In this document: positions 9,148 through 21,636 of the stretch, piece by piece
Layout of the letters: every line of letters begins with the position of its first letter
Position numbering within the stretch: the first letter of the stretch is position 1
Assembly: GCF_010730355.1 (NCBI RefSeq)
Contig: NZ_AP022576.1
Span: 5,518,001-5,582,000, forward strand
DNA from: Mycobacterium florentinum
Lineage (GTDB): Bacteria > Actinomycetota > Actinomycetes > Mycobacteriales > Mycobacteriaceae
Reading direction: 5' to 3'
Length of the DNA stretch: 64,000 nucleotides
Notes under the pieces: model-generated
Database searches by the model: none
What the model was told of the DNA's origin: nothing
What the model saw: the letters and a program-made list of their open reading frames with translations, nothing else
Made by a program: the position numbers and the translations under genes

Positions 9148-12050
9148 GCGGGTATCGGCTTTCGGGCGTTGTCACCGCGCGGGTGAACGACCTGCGGCCA
9201 CCAGAACCAGCGTCCGAGCAGCGTCGCGATCGACGGCATCAACAGGGTGCGCACGATCAGCGTGTCGAGCAACAGGCCAATGCAGACGGTTGATCCGAAC
9301 TGCCCGAGAATCGTCAGGTTGCTGCCCAGCATCGACGCCATCGTGAAGGCGAACACCAGGCCGGCCGCCGTGACCACCCCGCCGGTGCCGGCCATCGATC
9401 GGATGATCCCCGTCTTGAGCCCGGCGTGGATCTCCTCCTTGAATCGCGAGACCAGTAGCAGGTTGTAGTCCGATCCGACGGCCAGCAGGATGATCACGGA
9501 CAGGGCCATCACGATCCAGTGGACCTTGATGCCGAACAGGTCCTGCCAAATCAGCACGGACAGACCGAATGACGCGGCAATCGAGCTGGCCGCGGTCCCG
9601 ACGATCACCAGCGCGGCAACCGCGCTTCGAGTCAGCAGCAGCATGATCATGAAGATCAGCGTCAGCGCCGACACCACCGCGATCATCAGGTCGTATTTGG
9701 CGCCGTCGGCCATGTCCTTGAAGGTTGCGGCGGTGCCGCCCAGATACACCTTGGCGTCGGCGAGCGAGGACTGCTTCAGGCCTTCTTGGGCCGCCGTTCG
9801 CTCGGCGCTGACCCGCGAAATTCCTTCCGGGGTCATCGGATCGCCCTGATGCGTGATGAAGAAACGCGCCGACTTACCGTCCGGTGACAAGAACATTCGA
9901 AGCCCCGTCTGGAAATCCGGATTGTCGAAGGCCTCCGGCGGCAGATAGAAGAAGTCGTCGTTCTTGGACTGATCGAAGCTCTGCCCCATCACGATCGCGG
10001 TATTGCTCATCGCCTCCATCTGGTTGATCATCGCCCGGAAGGTCTGATAGAGCGTCAGCGTGATGCCCCTGGTGGTCTTCAACGTCGTGATCAGCGTGGG
10101 AAACAGCGCGTTCAGATCGTGGGTGGCCTGGGCGGTGTGCTTGATGTCGGCCGTGAGGTAGTGGAACTGCTCGGCAAGCTGGTCGAAGCCGTCCAACGTG
10201 TCGAACAGGGATCGCAGCCCGTAGCACAACGGGATGTCGTAGCAGTGCTTCTCCCAATAGAAGTAGGTGCGCACCGGCCGGAAGGTGTCGTCGAAATCCG
10301 CGATGTGGTCGCGCAAGCTATCGGTGATCTGCGACGTCACCGCCGTGGTGGCCGCGCTGTCGTCGGCGGCATGGGCCAGATCCAGCGACACCTCGTACTG
10401 GCGCTGCGTGGTGTCGATCTGGGTCTGCAGGTCATCGGCCATCTTGAGGATGTCGTTCATGCGCTCCTTGAGGAAGCCCATGTTCTGCATCGTTGTCTGG
10501 CTTTGGATGCTGTTCTGGAACGGTATCGAGCTGTGCTGAATCGGAATGCCCAGTGGCCGGGTGATGTCCTGGATCATCGCGATGCCCAGCACGCGAATAA
10601 CGTTGTGCGCCACCCTGTCCAATACCAGCATGTCGGCCGGATTCCGCATGTCGTGTTCGGCCTCGATCATCAACATGTCGGGGTTCATCCGGGCCTGGGA
10701 GAAGTGCCGGTCCGCGGCGGCCTGTCCCAGGTTGGATGGCGCGGAGGCGGGCAGGTAGTGACTGTCGTTGTAGCTCGTGTGGTAGCTCGGCAGCGCGACC
10801 ATGCCGACCAGGACGACCGCGGCGCTGACCGCCAAAACCGGTGCGGGCCAACGTACTACCGCGGTGCCGACCCGCCGCCACAGCCGGCCTTGCTTGGCGG
10901 CGCGCTTGGACTCGAACCGGCCGAACTTACTGCCCAGGAAGACGATGGCCGGACCGAGCGTGATTCCGGCCAACACCACGACCAGCATCCCGATCGCCAC
11001 GGGTGCGCCCATGGTGTTGAACCACGGCAGCCGCGCGAAACTCAGGCAGTAAGTCGCACCGGCAATCGTCAGGCCCGAACCAAGCACCACCGGGGTGACG
11101 CTGCGAAACGTCGTGTAGTAGGCGGTTTCTCGATCCTCGCCGCTGCGGCGCGCCTCCTGGTAGCGGCCAACGAGGAAGATCCCGTAGTCGGTACCCGCGG
11201 CGATCGCCAGCATCGTCAGGATATTCGCGGCGAAGGTGGTGAGCCCGAATGCGTTGTTGTAGGCGAGAACCGCGACCACTCCGCGCGCGCACGCCAGCGA
11301 AACCAGCGTCATGAACAGCTGGATGAGAGTGGTGGCAATGGAGCGGTAGACCAGCAGCAGCATGATCGCGATCGCACCCAGGGTGAACAGCGTGATCTTG
11401 GCCAGGCTCGCGTTCCCGATGACGTGTGAGTCGTCGCTGAACGCGGCGGGACCGGTGACATAGACGTTGAGTCCGGGCGGTGTGGCGTTCTTTTCGATGA
11501 CCTTGCGGACTGCCTCCACCGACTCGTTGGCATGGGTGGTGCCCTGGTTGCCGGCCAGGTTCAGCATGACGTAGGCGCCCTTGCCGTCCGCGCTTTGAGC
11601 GCCCGCCGCTGTCAACCGGTCACCCCAGAAGTCCTGGATGTGCTGGATGTGGTTGTGGTCCTGCTGCAGTTGGTGAATCAGGTTGTCGTAATAGCGATGT
11701 GCGTCCGGGCCCAGTGGCGCCTGACTCTCCAGGACGATCATGATCGTGCTGTTCGAGTCGAATTCTTTGAAGTTGTGGCCCAGCCGCATCATCGCCTTCA
11801 TGGACGGCGCGTCCAATGGCGCCATCGGCGCCGAGTGCGCCTCACCGACGACCTCGAGCCGAGGGACGGCCACGTTCACCAAGACGGTGATGAACACCCA
11901 GCCCAACAGCACCGGCACCGCGAACAAGCGGATCATGTGCGGGACAAAGGGGCGGTGCGGGTGTCCGGGGTCCGCCTGGGCCGGCGCGCCGATCGGTCCG
12001 GGATCGGTGTCGTCCAGGCCGGTGTGGCCCTTGTTATGCAGGTCGCTCAC
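9144..12050 (-). CDS. MmpL-family RND lipid/siderophore transporter (MmpL4/5-like)
   Basis: 968 aa inner-membrane RND protein. It has the two repeated halves of MmpL transporters: an N-terminal helix, a large periplasmic loop, then helix blocks holding the proton-relay Asp-Tyr pairs GTDYGIFLVGRYQE and GSDYNLLLVSRFKE. The long second loop (coiled region with TTMQNMGFLKERM) is typical of the MmpL4/MmpL5 branch. Its GTG start overlaps the mmpS stop (GTGA), as in mmpS4-mmpL4 and mmpS5-mmpL5. That branch exports mycobactins and, as MmpL4a/b, glycopeptidolipids in other species; the cargo here is unknown. It is a different branch from the MmpL10-like gene 4.7 kb downstream. Confidence 0.93.
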   Translation of the reverse strand: MSDLHNKGHTGLDDTDPGPIGAPAQADPGHPHRPFVPHMIRLFAVPVLLGWVFITVLVNVAVPRLEVVGEAHSAPMAPLDAPSMKAMMRLGHNFKEFDSNSTIMIVLESQAPLGPDAHRYYDNLIHQLQQDHNHIQHIQDFWGDRLTAAGAQSADGKGAYVMLNLAGNQGTTHANESVEAVRKVIEKNATPPGLNVYVTGPAAFSDDSHVIGNASLAKITLFTLGAIAIMLLLVYRSIATTLIQLFMTLVSLACARGVVAVLAYNNAFGLTTFAANILTMLAIAAGTDYGIFLVGRYQEARRSGEDRETAYYTTFRSVTPVVLGSGLTIAGATYCLSFARLPWFNTMGAPVAIGMLVVVLAGITLGPAIVFLGSKFGRFESKRAAKQGRLWRRVGTAVVRWPAPVLAVSAAVVLVGMVALPSYHTSYNDSHYLPASAPSNLGQAAADRHFSQARMNPDMLMIEAEHDMRNPADMLVLDRVAHNVIRVLGIAMIQDITRPLGIPIQHSSIPFQNSIQSQTTMQNMGFLKERMNDILKMADDLQTQIDTTQRQYEVSLDLAHAADDSAATTAVTSQITDSLRDHIADFDDTFRPVRTYFYWEKHCYDIPLCYGLRSLFDTLDGFDQLAEQFHYLTADIKHTAQATHDLNALFPTLITTLKTTRGITLTLYQTFRAMINQMEAMSNTAIVMGQSFDQSKNDDFFYLPPEAFDNPDFQTGLRMFLSPDGKSARFFITHQGDPMTPEGISRVSAERTAAQEGLKQSSLADAKVYLGGTAATFKDMADGAKYDLMIAVVSALTLIFMIMLLLTRSAVAALVIVGTAASSIAASFGLSVLIWQDLFGIKVHWIVMALSVIILLAVGSDYNLLLVSRFKEEIHAGLKTGIIRSMAGTGGVVTAAGLVFAFTMASMLGSNLTILGQFGSTVCIGLLLDTLIVRTLLMPSIATLLGRWFWWPQVVHPRGDNARKPIPA

Positions 12051-12502
12051 GCGGATTTCACCAGGCAGAACGTCTGCGCGTTGTGTCCATCGGAGTTCTG
12101 CTGGTCGCGCACGACGTTGTCCACCGTGATCTTGCAGCTGATCCGGTTGCCGTCACTTTGCGCCATGATGTTGGCGCTCACCGACGGCAGCGTGGTCGAG
12201 ATCGTGGTCGACCAGGGCAGCGGCGCGTTGTCGATCTGGTGTGTGTTGGCGTTCTCGTCCCAGTAGTTGATGTTCGCGGTGGCGCCCGGCGGGCCGGAGA
12301 TTTCGTAGACGACGACCTTCGGGTTGAACTGCACGATCTCGATGCCCTTGCCGGCATTCGCGTTGAGGTCCTGCGAACCGAAGATCTTGTGCAGCCGCGA
12401 CACGACCAATGCCGAGACGGCCAGTACCACAATTAACAGCAGGGGGATCCACGCCCGTTTGAGCGCCCGAGTTATCGCGTCCGGGTTCGGCGAAGCCCGC
12501 AT
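12047..12502 (-). CDS. MmpS accessory membrane protein (MmpS4-like)
   Basis: 151 aa. A short cytoplasmic N-terminus, one transmembrane helix (about residues 17-37, WIPLLLIVVLAVSALVV), and a periplasmic beta domain with the family pattern NPKVVVYEISGPPG, LPWSTTIST and ISCKITVDNVV. The paired cysteines near the end (ISC and FCLVKSA) are conserved in MmpS proteins. MmpS partners the adjacent MmpL and may bridge to the outer envelope. GGAAGG lies about 8 nt before the ATG. Translation of mmpL is coupled to it by a 4-bp overlap. Its upstream region holds three AAGGTT copies, described separately. Confidence 0.9.
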   Translation of the reverse strand: MRASPNPDAITRALKRAWIPLLLIVVLAVSALVVSRLHKIFGSQDLNANAGKGIEIVQFNPKVVVYEISGPPGATANINYWDENANTHQIDNAPLPWSTTISTTLPSVSANIMAQSDGNRISCKITVDNVVRDQQNSDGHNAQTFCLVKSA

Positions 12503-12676
12503 GTTGACCGCCTTCCGCTCACCGCTGCGGGGGCCTGCCGTCCTGCCTCGGAAGGCTCGCCCACCGTCGTCGACAACCTTAGTTGTCTGCGGAACCTTTG
12601 CTCGGCTAAGTACTCTAAACCTTAAAGGACGGAAGCGTTCCTCCGGGGTGGCGGGTCTGTGGCCGGCGTCGTACGG
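12503..12676. promoter_or_regulatory. mmpS upstream region with three AAGGTT repeats
   Basis: Read on the minus strand, AAGGTT occurs at 12618-12623, 12593-12598 and 12575-12580, inside an AT-rich patch in otherwise GC-rich DNA. A TAGAGT hexamer on the same strand, next to the first copy, fits a -10 box. The repeats loosely resemble half of an IdeR box (AGGTTAG), but none forms a full palindrome. They may be operator half-sites for mmpS-mmpL control; this is inference. Confidence 0.35.
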
Positions 12677-13735
12677 CTAGCGAGCCAGGCGCCCGGTGAC
12701 CGGCGGCAAGTCAGCGAGGGTCGCGATCCCGGGCTTGGCGGCCACCACGGCGGGCACGGCGTTGGTGACCGGCATCGCGGTATAGATCATGCCGAGGCCC
12801 ATGAACCCGGGCTCGGTCCAATCCTTGGGCGGCAGGCAATGCAGCACGGTCCGCATGTTGGGCATGCCGTAGACCTGAATGACGTGGCCGTGCTCGAGCG
12901 GCTTGGGTGGGTCGACGTGGTTACCCATGGTCCAGTTGAATCCGACGCTGACGACATTGCGGTCGCCTTCCCAGCCGCGGTGGTAGCCGTACACGCCGCC
13001 GACGGTGCCGGCGGGGATCTTCATGAAGCCCAGATCGGAGTCGCCGGTGGCCGCGGTGAACGTGACGTCGAAGGTCATCTTGTCCAGCTTGGCGCCGATC
13101 GCGTCGGCCATCATCGCCGCGGACTCGGCGAAGACTTCGCTTTCCCGCCGCACGTTCTCCGCCAGCCCGGGTGTGTCGGGATCTTGCGAGAAGCCCATCG
13201 CCGTCTGGGTTTCCGCGGATTCGTAGGTCGAGCAGTCCACCGACTCGGTGATCCGGATTTCGTCGACGCGCTCGCAGGAGGCGGACAACACCATGCCGAC
13301 CATGTTCGTCATGCCGGGATGCGCACCGCTGCCGAAGATCGTCGAATTGCCTCTGGCGCAGGCGTCTTCGATGCGCTTGCGGTCCTGCGGTGTCTGCTTG
13401 CCGCCGGTGATCCAGGCCGCGCTGGAGCACACGTTGACCCCCGATTCAAGCAGCCGCACCAATTCGTCGATGTTGGGCCACAACGGGTTATAGCAACACG
13501 CGTCGGCGCGCAGCGCGATCAGCGCGTCGATGTCGTTGGTGGCTTGCACCCCGGTCGGCTCCGGCCAGCCGGAGAGTTCGGCGGCGTCCACACCGACCTT
13601 GTCCGCCCCGTGCGCGTACACCCCGACCAGCTCCATGTCGGGCCTGCCGATGATCGCGTGCAGCGACCGGCGTCCGATGTTCCCCGTCGTCCACTGGATG
13701 ACGCGTAAGGGACGGTCTGTGCCGGGAGTGCTCAT
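12677..13735 (-). CDS. NAD(P)-binding dehydrogenase related to dihydrodipicolinate reductase (Rv0926c-like)
   Basis: 352 aa. The N-terminal nucleotide-binding motif is QWTTGNIGRRSL (14-25), followed by MELVGVYAHGADKVG. The later ATIFGSGAHPG-like segment (NSTIFGSGAHPGMTN) resembles amine/diaminopentanoate dehydrogenases and mycobacterial Rv0926c. The reaction is not known. AAGGAG stands 7 nt before the ATG. A homologue of Rv0926c accompanies fadD23, PE, mmpL10, papA3 and pks in several mycobacterial glycolipid loci, so it probably belongs to this block. It follows fadD with an 84-bp gap and the same orientation. Confidence 0.7.
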   Translation of the reverse strand: MSTPGTDRPLRVIQWTTGNIGRRSLHAIIGRPDMELVGVYAHGADKVGVDAAELSGWPEPTGVQATNDIDALIALRADACCYNPLWPNIDELVRLLESGVNVCSSAAWITGGKQTPQDRKRIEDACARGNSTIFGSGAHPGMTNMVGMVLSASCERVDEIRITESVDCSTYESAETQTAMGFSQDPDTPGLAENVRRESEVFAESAAMMADAIGAKLDKMTFDVTFTAATGDSDLGFMKIPAGTVGGVYGYHRGWEGDRNVVSVGFNWTMGNHVDPPKPLEHGHVIQVYGMPNMRTVLHCLPPKDWTEPGFMGLGMIYTAMPVTNAVPAVVAAKPGIATLADLPPVTGRLAR

Positions 13736-13819
13736 CGTGGCTCCTTTGCCGCTGCGGGGGTGGAACCATTATGCGAAGGCCCCGAGCCGGTGCAGCGGTC
13801 GGGCGCCCGCCGGCCGGCC

Positions 13820-15559
<1,740 letters not shown>

Positions 15560-15567
15560 AGGCGCCG

Positions 15568-16695
15568 TCAGTGGTCGGCTTGGCCCGCGCCGTGGGACAA
15601 CACGGATGTGGCGCCGCTGAGGATCTGCGAAAGTGGGTCGGCGCCGCCGCCAAATGTCGCCTGGTTGGCCGGCGCGGTGACTTCCGCCGGGTCGAAGCCG
15701 TGCACCGGGTCCACCTGAACCGGAGCGGTCGCCGGGTCGTCGTTGCGCGAATAGCCCGCGTTCACCCGGGGGATCAGGATCGCGTCGAGCTTGTTCAGCG
15801 TGTCTTCGTCGATCCCGACGTATTTCAGCGGCATGACCAGGGGAAGGTGCTTTTCCGGGACCATGATCGTGGTGTCCTTGGCCCCGCGAGAGTTGATCGT
15901 CGTTCGGATGTTCTGCGGCGGCACCATGCTCGGGTTCGTAAAGGCCACCGCGGTGTGACCCGTGGCGAGGCCCAGCAGCGTGTTGGCGAGGGCGAACATG
16001 TTGTCCGGCCGGTCGGGGAAGTCCGCGATCGAGTCGTACGCGGCCACGAATCTGTTTGTGTCGTACTGACTCTCGTACGCCGGAGGCATGGTGTAGTCGA
16101 GCGCGGGAACAACGCTGCCGACCGGGAACATGGCGCTCAGGAAGCTCTGACCGAAGGCATGACGCCCGATCGGGTCACCGAATGTGGCGAAGTTCAGTTT
16201 GTCCGGCGGGGGAGCGGTCGGGTCAGTCGCCAGCCGCGCCTGCTCGCCGTCGACCACGAACCCGCCCTCGGACAAGCCGATCGCCGTTCCGGGACGACCG
16301 GCGCGGATCGCCGCATCGAGGTTGTCCACTCCCACGTCGACCGACTCGCCGACGCTGGGGCCGTCGAGACCCAGGCCGGGGAAGAGTTCATCGAAGCGGC
16401 CGATGCCCGGAAACAGCCGCTCCAGCACGTGGCCCTGCACCTGGCCCGCCGGGTACCGCACGATTTCGCGCTTCTGACCGGGGAACCATTGGGCACCCTC
16501 CTGACGGATGTACTCGTCGTAGGGGATGCCCAGAACGTGGGCGCCTCCGAGTGCGTACGCGGTCTGGTCGCCCGGCGCCCCGGGGGTCGGCGGCCCGCCG
16601 ATGGGCGTGTCGTCGGCCGACGCGGTGCCGACGCCGAAATATCCTGTGGCGCCGACTGTTACCAGCGCTGAAACTCCTGCGAGTAGCTTCTTCAT
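15568..16695 (-). CDS. Secreted PE-PPE-domain acyltransferase/esterase (Chp2/Rv1184c-like, 'PE' of the TPP locus)
   Basis: 375 aa from ATG 16695, chosen because it gives a clean signal peptide ([17 protein letters not shown], cut near ASADD) and has AGGA 8 nt upstream; an in-frame start 48 bp earlier would spoil the signal. The mature part is an alpha/beta-hydrolase PE-PPE domain: nucleophile Ser in GLSEGG, acid in the [11 protein letters not shown] region and a histidine in PEKHLPLV. Relatives Chp1 and Chp2 move acyl groups between trehalose lipids in the periplasm (sulfolipid and polyacyltrehalose). Here it should finish polyacylation of trehalose after export. No PE or PPE N-terminal domain is present despite the family name. 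Confidence 0.82.
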   Translation of the reverse strand: MKKLLAGVSALVTVGATGYFGVGTASADDTPIGGPPTPGAPGDQTAYALGGAHVLGIPYDEYIRQEGAQWFPGQKREIVRYPAGQVQGHVLERLFPGIGRFDELFPGLGLDGPSVGESVDVGVDNLDAAIRAGRPGTAIGLSEGGFVVDGEQARLATDPTAPPPDKLNFATFGDPIGRHAFGQSFLSAMFPVGSVVPALDYTMPPAYESQYDTNRFVAAYDSIADFPDRPDNMFALANTLLGLATGHTAVAFTNPSMVPPQNIRTTINSRGAKDTTIMVPEKHLPLVMPLKYVGIDEDTLNKLDAILIPRVNAGYSRNDDPATAPVQVDPVHGFDPAEVTAPANQATFGGGADPLSQILSGATSVLSHGAGQADH

Positions 16696-16752
16696 TCCTA
16701 ATCCTGACCGCTCGGATTCGTCTCGTAGTCTCACATAGATCATGCGTAGGCC

Positions 16753-19700
16753 CTAACCGGCTTGTGGCTCGGCGCGTCGGAAGGGCGCGGTCCGCACGCC
16801 CGCTTGCGCACCCACTCGGGAAGGCCACCAGTTTGCCCGTCCGACCAGCGCGGCGATGGCGGGAACCGTGATGGTGCGGACCAAGAAAGTGTCCAGCAAA
16901 ATTCCCACGCCGATCACGAAACCGCCCTGGACCACCGTGCCGATGCTGGAGAACAAGAGACCGCACATCGAGGCGGCGAATATCAGACCTGCCGCGGTGA
17001 TTACACCGCCCGTCGAACTGAGGGTGCGAATGATGCTGTAGCGCATGCTCTGCGGCGATTCCTCACGCATCCGCGAGACGAGCAGCATGTTGTAATCGGC
17101 TCCCACCGCAACCAGCACCACGAATGCCAGCGGGGGCACGCTCCAATGCAATTGCTGGCCCAGTAGGTATTGGAATACGAGTACGCCGATACCCACCGCG
17201 GACAGATACGAAATAACCACGGAAGCAACCAGATACAGCGGCGCGACAATCGCACGCAGCAGCGCGATCAAGGTCACCAATACGACGAGCAGCGTCACCG
17301 TGATGATGAACCGGATGTCGTGTTGGTAGTAGTCGCGGGTGTCCTTGAGGCCGACGGCGTATCCCGACATCGAAATCGTGGCGTCCGAGAGCGCGGTATT
17401 CGGTTGTGCTCCCCGGGCGGCCGCACCGATCGCATTGACCTGGTCCATGGCTTCGGTGCTGAACGGATTCAGTTTGGTTTGAACCAAATACCGCACCGAG
17501 TGGCCGTCCGGGGAGATGAATACCTTGGCGGCCTTCTGGAACTCCTCCAACTGCAACAGCTGGGGCGGGATGTTGAATCCGGCCATTGCTGGTTGGGCCG
17601 CATCGCGTTTCAGGGACAACAGAAATGCCGCTGACTCGCTGAGCCCGGCGCCGAGCTGTTTGACTTGGTCAACGAGTTGCGCCACGGCATCGGCCACTTG
17701 CCGGCTCCCGCCGGCCAGCCGGTTTGCGCCGTCTTGCACGCTGTTCAGATTTGCCTGCAGGCCGCCGGGTTTGTCCATCCCCATGGAGTGCATCACCTTG
17801 GTGAGCTTCCCCAATGCGGCACGCACCCGGTCCGTCGACGCTTTCAGGGCCTTTCTGTCCTGGTAGTCCTGCAATTGGTGGGCCAAATCGTTGATCGCGT
17901 CGAGGTCCGCCTGATCGCGCGAACCAACCAGTTGCTCGAATGCCCCGCGGGTGGTGCTGCACGATTGATCGGCATCGCAGACCGGGTTGCCCTGTAGCGC
18001 AGTCAGTACCGGGCCGATCCAGGCGAACATGTTCCTGGCCGCCGAGAAATTCCAGCCCATGGCGTTGCTGAGCGAATTGACATGATCGACGAGCTGGGCC
18101 GCGAGGTCGACCTGTTTGACCAGAGCGTCGCCGGTGTATTGGCTCTTCGCCGACGAGAACGCGCCTTGCAGTTCCTCCAAGCTGGCCGCGAGCTGGGTGA
18201 CCTGGCCGCGGACGTCGCCGAGGCTGTTGGCCAGCGTGCCGGCCCCGTTGACCAGCCGGTTGAGGTCACTGGTGTGGTCGTTGATCATGGTGGATCCGCC
18301 GGCCAGCAGGGTGCCGATAGCGCCCGCCTGATAGGTGGCCCGGAATTGTTCGGGCACGTTTCCGGTGGGACGCGTAATGCCGCTGACCGCGGCGATATTC
18401 GGCAATTGGCTGACTCGGTCGGCCATTTGTTCCAGGTCTGCAAGGGCTCTCGGCGTGCGAAGGTCATGCGGTGACTGGATGAGGATGTACTCCGGAATGG
18501 ATTGATTCACCGGGAAATGACGATCCAGCGCGGCATAGCCGATCGAGCTCGGCGCCGACGACTGCAGGGCCTTGCGATCGTCGTAGTTGTAGCGCACCAA
18601 GCCGGCGCAGCTGGCCAGGATGATCAGCACCAGCACGCTGGCAACCAGATTGGCCTTGGGCCGGCGCACGATGCGGATGCCCGAACGCCGCCAGAACCGC
18701 GCGGTCAGTTCGCGTCGCGGTTTGACCCAGCCACGCGGGCCCGCGAGGGCCAGAATTGCCGGCAGCAACGTCAAGGCCGCGAGGAATGCCACACCGACCC
18801 CGATCGCCGACGACGCGCCGACCGTTTTGAATACCCCCATTCGGGCGAAGCTGATGAGGAGAAAAGTGATTCCGACGGTGGCGGCGGAGGCGCCGATCAC
18901 TTTTCCGATCGAGATCATGGCGTGCTTGATCGCCTGATCGGAATCCGCCCCGGACCGCAGATAGTCGTGATAGCGACTGATCAGAAAGACCGCGTAATCC
19001 GTCCCGGCGCCGGCCATTATGGCGCTGAGAAATACGATCGACTGGTTCGAGACGCCGGACCCGGTGAATTGGGAGTAACCCGCCACCACCGCCTGCGCGA
19101 TTACCAGGGATATCCCGATCGTCAGCAGCGGCAGCAGCATGGTGACCGCGCTGCGGTAAATCACCAGCAGCACGATGAGCACCAGCACGGCGATCGCCAG
19201 CTCGATCGGAAGCCGATCCTTGTCGCCGGCGACCGTGAGATCGGCGACTGTTGCCGCGGGGCCGGTGAGGTTGACCGTCAGGGGAGTTCCGGCGACCGAG
19301 CGTGTGACGAGGTCGCTGATCCGGTTGAAAGCGGCGTACGACCCAGGAGTGCCCAGCTCGCCCGCAACGCCGACCGGCAGCACCCAGGCCCGGTGATCCT
19401 TGCTGGTCACGACCGAGCGCAGCGGCGGCGTGGTGATGAAATCCTGCACCATCACCACATCTCGCGTGTCCTGGCGCAGCGTGTCGACGAGTTTGCGGTA
19501 AGCGGCCTCGTCGGCGGGGCTTAGCCCCTTGTCGTCGGTCAGGACCACCAGCAGCAGGTCTTCGGAGCCCGATTCGTGAAACGCCTTGGTCATCTCTCGA
19601 GCAGTGACGCTCGACGGTGCATCGTTGGGCAAGATGGCCAGCGGATGCTTCTGGGCCATCTCGCCGAGCGACGGCAATGTCAGCGGTAGCGCGACCGCAA

Positions 19701-19764
19701 CCGCGACCCAGAGCCCGATCACCACCCAGGGCCACCCCACCACGAAATCGGCTAACCGTCGCAT
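16753..19764 (-). CDS. mmpL10: MmpL10-type RND glycolipid transporter
   Basis: 1003 aa. It is an RND protein with two six-helix blocks and two large periplasmic domains. The proton-relay motifs are [17 protein letters not shown] in the first half and [15 protein letters not shown] in the second. Cys pairs [13 protein letters not shown] lie in the second periplasmic loop. It lacks an MmpS partner, as do MmpL8 and MmpL10, the exporters of sulfolipid and diacyltrehalose precursors. Lying between papA3 and the PE-PPE gene it should flip the diacylated trehalose precursor to the periplasm. It is clearly distinct in sequence from the MmpL at 9144-12050. Confidence 0.9.
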   Translation of the reverse strand: MRRLADFVVGWPWVVIGLWVAVAVALPLTLPSLGEMAQKHPLAILPNDAPSSVTAREMTKAFHESGSEDLLLVVLTDDKGLSPADEAAYRKLVDTLRQDTRDVVMVQDFITTPPLRSVVTSKDHRAWVLPVGVAGELGTPGSYAAFNRISDLVTRSVAGTPLTVNLTGPAATVADLTVAGDKDRLPIELAIAVLVLIVLLVIYRSAVTMLLPLLTIGISLVIAQAVVAGYSQFTGSGVSNQSIVFLSAIMAGAGTDYAVFLISRYHDYLRSGADSDQAIKHAMISIGKVIGASAATVGITFLLISFARMGVFKTVGASSAIGVGVAFLAALTLLPAILALAGPRGWVKPRRELTARFWRRSGIRIVRRPKANLVASVLVLIILASCAGLVRYNYDDRKALQSSAPSSIGYAALDRHFPVNQSIPEYILIQSPHDLRTPRALADLEQMADRVSQLPNIAAVSGITRPTGNVPEQFRATYQAGAIGTLLAGGSTMINDHTSDLNRLVNGAGTLANSLGDVRGQVTQLAASLEELQGAFSSAKSQYTGDALVKQVDLAAQLVDHVNSLSNAMGWNFSAARNMFAWIGPVLTALQGNPVCDADQSCSTTRGAFEQLVGSRDQADLDAINDLAHQLQDYQDRKALKASTDRVRAALGKLTKVMHSMGMDKPGGLQANLNSVQDGANRLAGGSRQVADAVAQLVDQVKQLGAGLSESAAFLLSLKRDAAQPAMAGFNIPPQLLQLEEFQKAAKVFISPDGHSVRYLVQTKLNPFSTEAMDQVNAIGAAARGAQPNTALSDATISMSGYAVGLKDTRDYYQHDIRFIITVTLLVVLVTLIALLRAIVAPLYLVASVVISYLSAVGIGVLVFQYLLGQQLHWSVPPLAFVVLVAVGADYNMLLVSRMREESPQSMRYSIIRTLSSTGGVITAAGLIFAASMCGLLFSSIGTVVQGGFVIGVGILLDTFLVRTITVPAIAALVGRANWWPSRVGAQAGVRTAPFRRAEPQAG

Positions 19765-19906
19765 ATTGCCCTCGCCCCTGGTCGGCGCAGTCGTGTGCGC
19801 CCGCCGGCAACGCTCGCCGGCGTTCTATCAAGCCCCGCTAGTTCCCGGCGGGGCCGACCGAAATTCGCGCACCGCGGAAAAGCTCTAGCCATCGGATGGA
19901 CCCACG

Positions 19907-21328
19907 CTACGCGACGCGCCCCCAGTGTCCGCTGCAAGCGACCCGCTCGCACACCGACTTCATAGCCGCCATGTAGCGGCTGACTGATTTCCTGGCGACC
20001 GGATTGTCGGGATGCATGATCGCCATCACCGTGCCTTCGCCGTACCGGAACACATAAATGGTCAGCTGATAGGAGTACCGGCCGTCCGGATAGATTCCGA
20101 TATTGTTCGCCAGACCCAGGTCGGCCGCGGCGAGAATCGCGTTGAGTGGCGCAGCGCCGCCGTGAAAGAAGTTCGACACCGGAAAGTTTGGCTGTGGCCA
20201 GCTCAAGTGTGGCGCCAATTCCAACACCCGGTAGTAGGGCACCTTCGCCATGTCCAGACTCGAATCGAAAGAAGCCTGCGCCGCCCACGCGGCATCGCCG
20301 AAAGAGGCCGCGGCAATCGGCACGGTGATCGGAATCAGTCCGGTAAACCAGCCCTGCGTCATGAAATTGTCCGCGGCGGTCCGAGAGTCTCTGGGGGTGA
20401 GGCCGTAATAGGTCAGCGCGCCCGTGAATTCATGCTCCAGCAGGGCGAAGCACGCGAATAAGCCGCCGACGAAGCGCGCCCCGGCGGCCGTGCAGGCCGA
20501 TTCGAACCGCTCCGTTTGTGCCGGATCCATCAGAAGTTCGGAGGTCATATCGCTGCTACTCGACTCCGATGGGTTCCCGAGGGGCAGGGGGAATTCGGGG
20601 AAACCGCCATTGTTGTTGTCGGCGAAGTCGATCCACGCCCGCACCTCGGGCGAATCCGCGGTTAATGTGGACGTGTATTCGCGTTCTCGGACGCAGAATT
20701 CGTCGAAGCTGCCGGCATCGGGAAGAGCGAGGGGCTCACCGCCGCCGCTCAACGCCGTGTACATGCCGTTGGCTTCCATCATCGTGGTGCCGATCAGTGT
20801 CGCGTCCCCGTGCACGTGATCCATGGCGGCAAAGAATGTGAAATGGTTCTCGCTTTGGATGATCCCGAAGGTGAAGCAGCCCCACTCCAGCGGGTTCGGT
20901 ATGGCCACGACATGAGCGCGTATTTCGTCAGTGGTCATCTGGCCGTGATCGATTGGCGCGAACTCGATATCGGCCGGATCGCCGTGGGTATGCCGGACGA
21001 ACTCTCCGCCGCCGGTGTGCTCGAACCAACTGCGGAACGTGTCGTGTCGGCGCAGGTAGGCGTTGACGGCGTGGTCCATGGCCGCGACATCACAAGTCCC
21101 AGGTAACTCACAGGTGGCGATGATCTGCCGGGAAAAGTTCAGCCCCGCGGCCGCTCGTTCGCAGTAGTTGCGCAGATGCTGACCCTGCATGTAGCTGACC
21201 GGCACCGGGCTGACCGGCGCCTGTCGGACCTTGTCTTTTGCCGCGTCAGTGGGGTGCCACGAGGTAACCGAGCCTGGAGTCGGCGTCCAATCATCGAGTG
21301 CGCCGATCGTAATTTTCCCGATGCGCAA
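19907..21328 (-). CDS. papA3: Polyketide-associated acyltransferase PapA3-type
   Basis: 473 aa. The condensation-type active site is HVHGD (His171 to Asp175), a PapA variant of HHxxxDG. The N-terminus (KITIGALDDWTPTPGS) and YYGLTPRDSRTA further on follow PapA3 closely. The start is set at TTG 21328: it gives the usual length and N-terminus, and GAGGGGG lies 9 nt upstream. The frame continues upstream without family similarity. PapA3 esterifies trehalose with PKS-made acyl chains in the cytoplasm. It is divergent from pks and 142 bp before mmpL10 on the same strand. Confidence 0.88.
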   Translation of the reverse strand: MRIGKITIGALDDWTPTPGSVTSWHPTDAAKDKVRQAPVSPVPVSYMQGQHLRNYCERAAAGLNFSRQIIATCELPGTCDVAAMDHAVNAYLRRHDTFRSWFEHTGGGEFVRHTHGDPADIEFAPIDHGQMTTDEIRAHVVAIPNPLEWGCFTFGIIQSENHFTFFAAMDHVHGDATLIGTTMMEANGMYTALSGGGEPLALPDAGSFDEFCVREREYTSTLTADSPEVRAWIDFADNNNGGFPEFPLPLGNPSESSSSDMTSELLMDPAQTERFESACTAAGARFVGGLFACFALLEHEFTGALTYYGLTPRDSRTAADNFMTQGWFTGLIPITVPIAAASFGDAAWAAQASFDSSLDMAKVPYYRVLELAPHLSWPQPNFPVSNFFHGGAAPLNAILAAADLGLANNIGIYPDGRYSYQLTIYVFRYGEGTVMAIMHPDNPVARKSVSRYMAAMKSVCERVACSGHWGRVA

Positions 21329-21636
21329 AACTACGTCCCCCTCGGTTAAAACGGTCCCCGTCCGGCCACTGGCGGCGACACCAAGATAACCCGCCCGGCG
21401 ATCGCCTCCGCAGCGAAGCGCGGGCCACCGCCTACACTCACTCAGGGATCCGACGGGCCGTTGGGACGATCGGACGGCCGGGCGAGAGACGCAGGGCGGC
21501 AGCCGCACTGGTTGTCGTTGCGCGGTGGGAGCACTGCAATCGCGGTGCTGGCCGTCGGAAAGTTGCTTCTGAAGCGCAATCGGGGCCGGGGGTGGGGTCG
21601 AACTGTTCATCGGCCAAGGCAGGGGAGGTCAAGGAC
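21329..21636. promoter_or_regulatory. papA3/pks divergent promoter region
   Basis: 308 bp without a gene. Towards pks, TACACT at 21433-21438 fits a -10 box, leaving a leader of nearly 200 nt to the pks ATG. Towards papA3 no convincing -10 box was found. No clear operator repeat was recognised. The long pks leader is A/T-poor and could hold further control. Confidence 0.35.

Noticed and set aside
12677..13735. Dihydrodipicolinate reductase (dapB)
   Set aside because: Only the N-terminal nucleotide-binding part resembles it; the length of 352 aa and the catalytic segment differ from DapB (about 245 aa).
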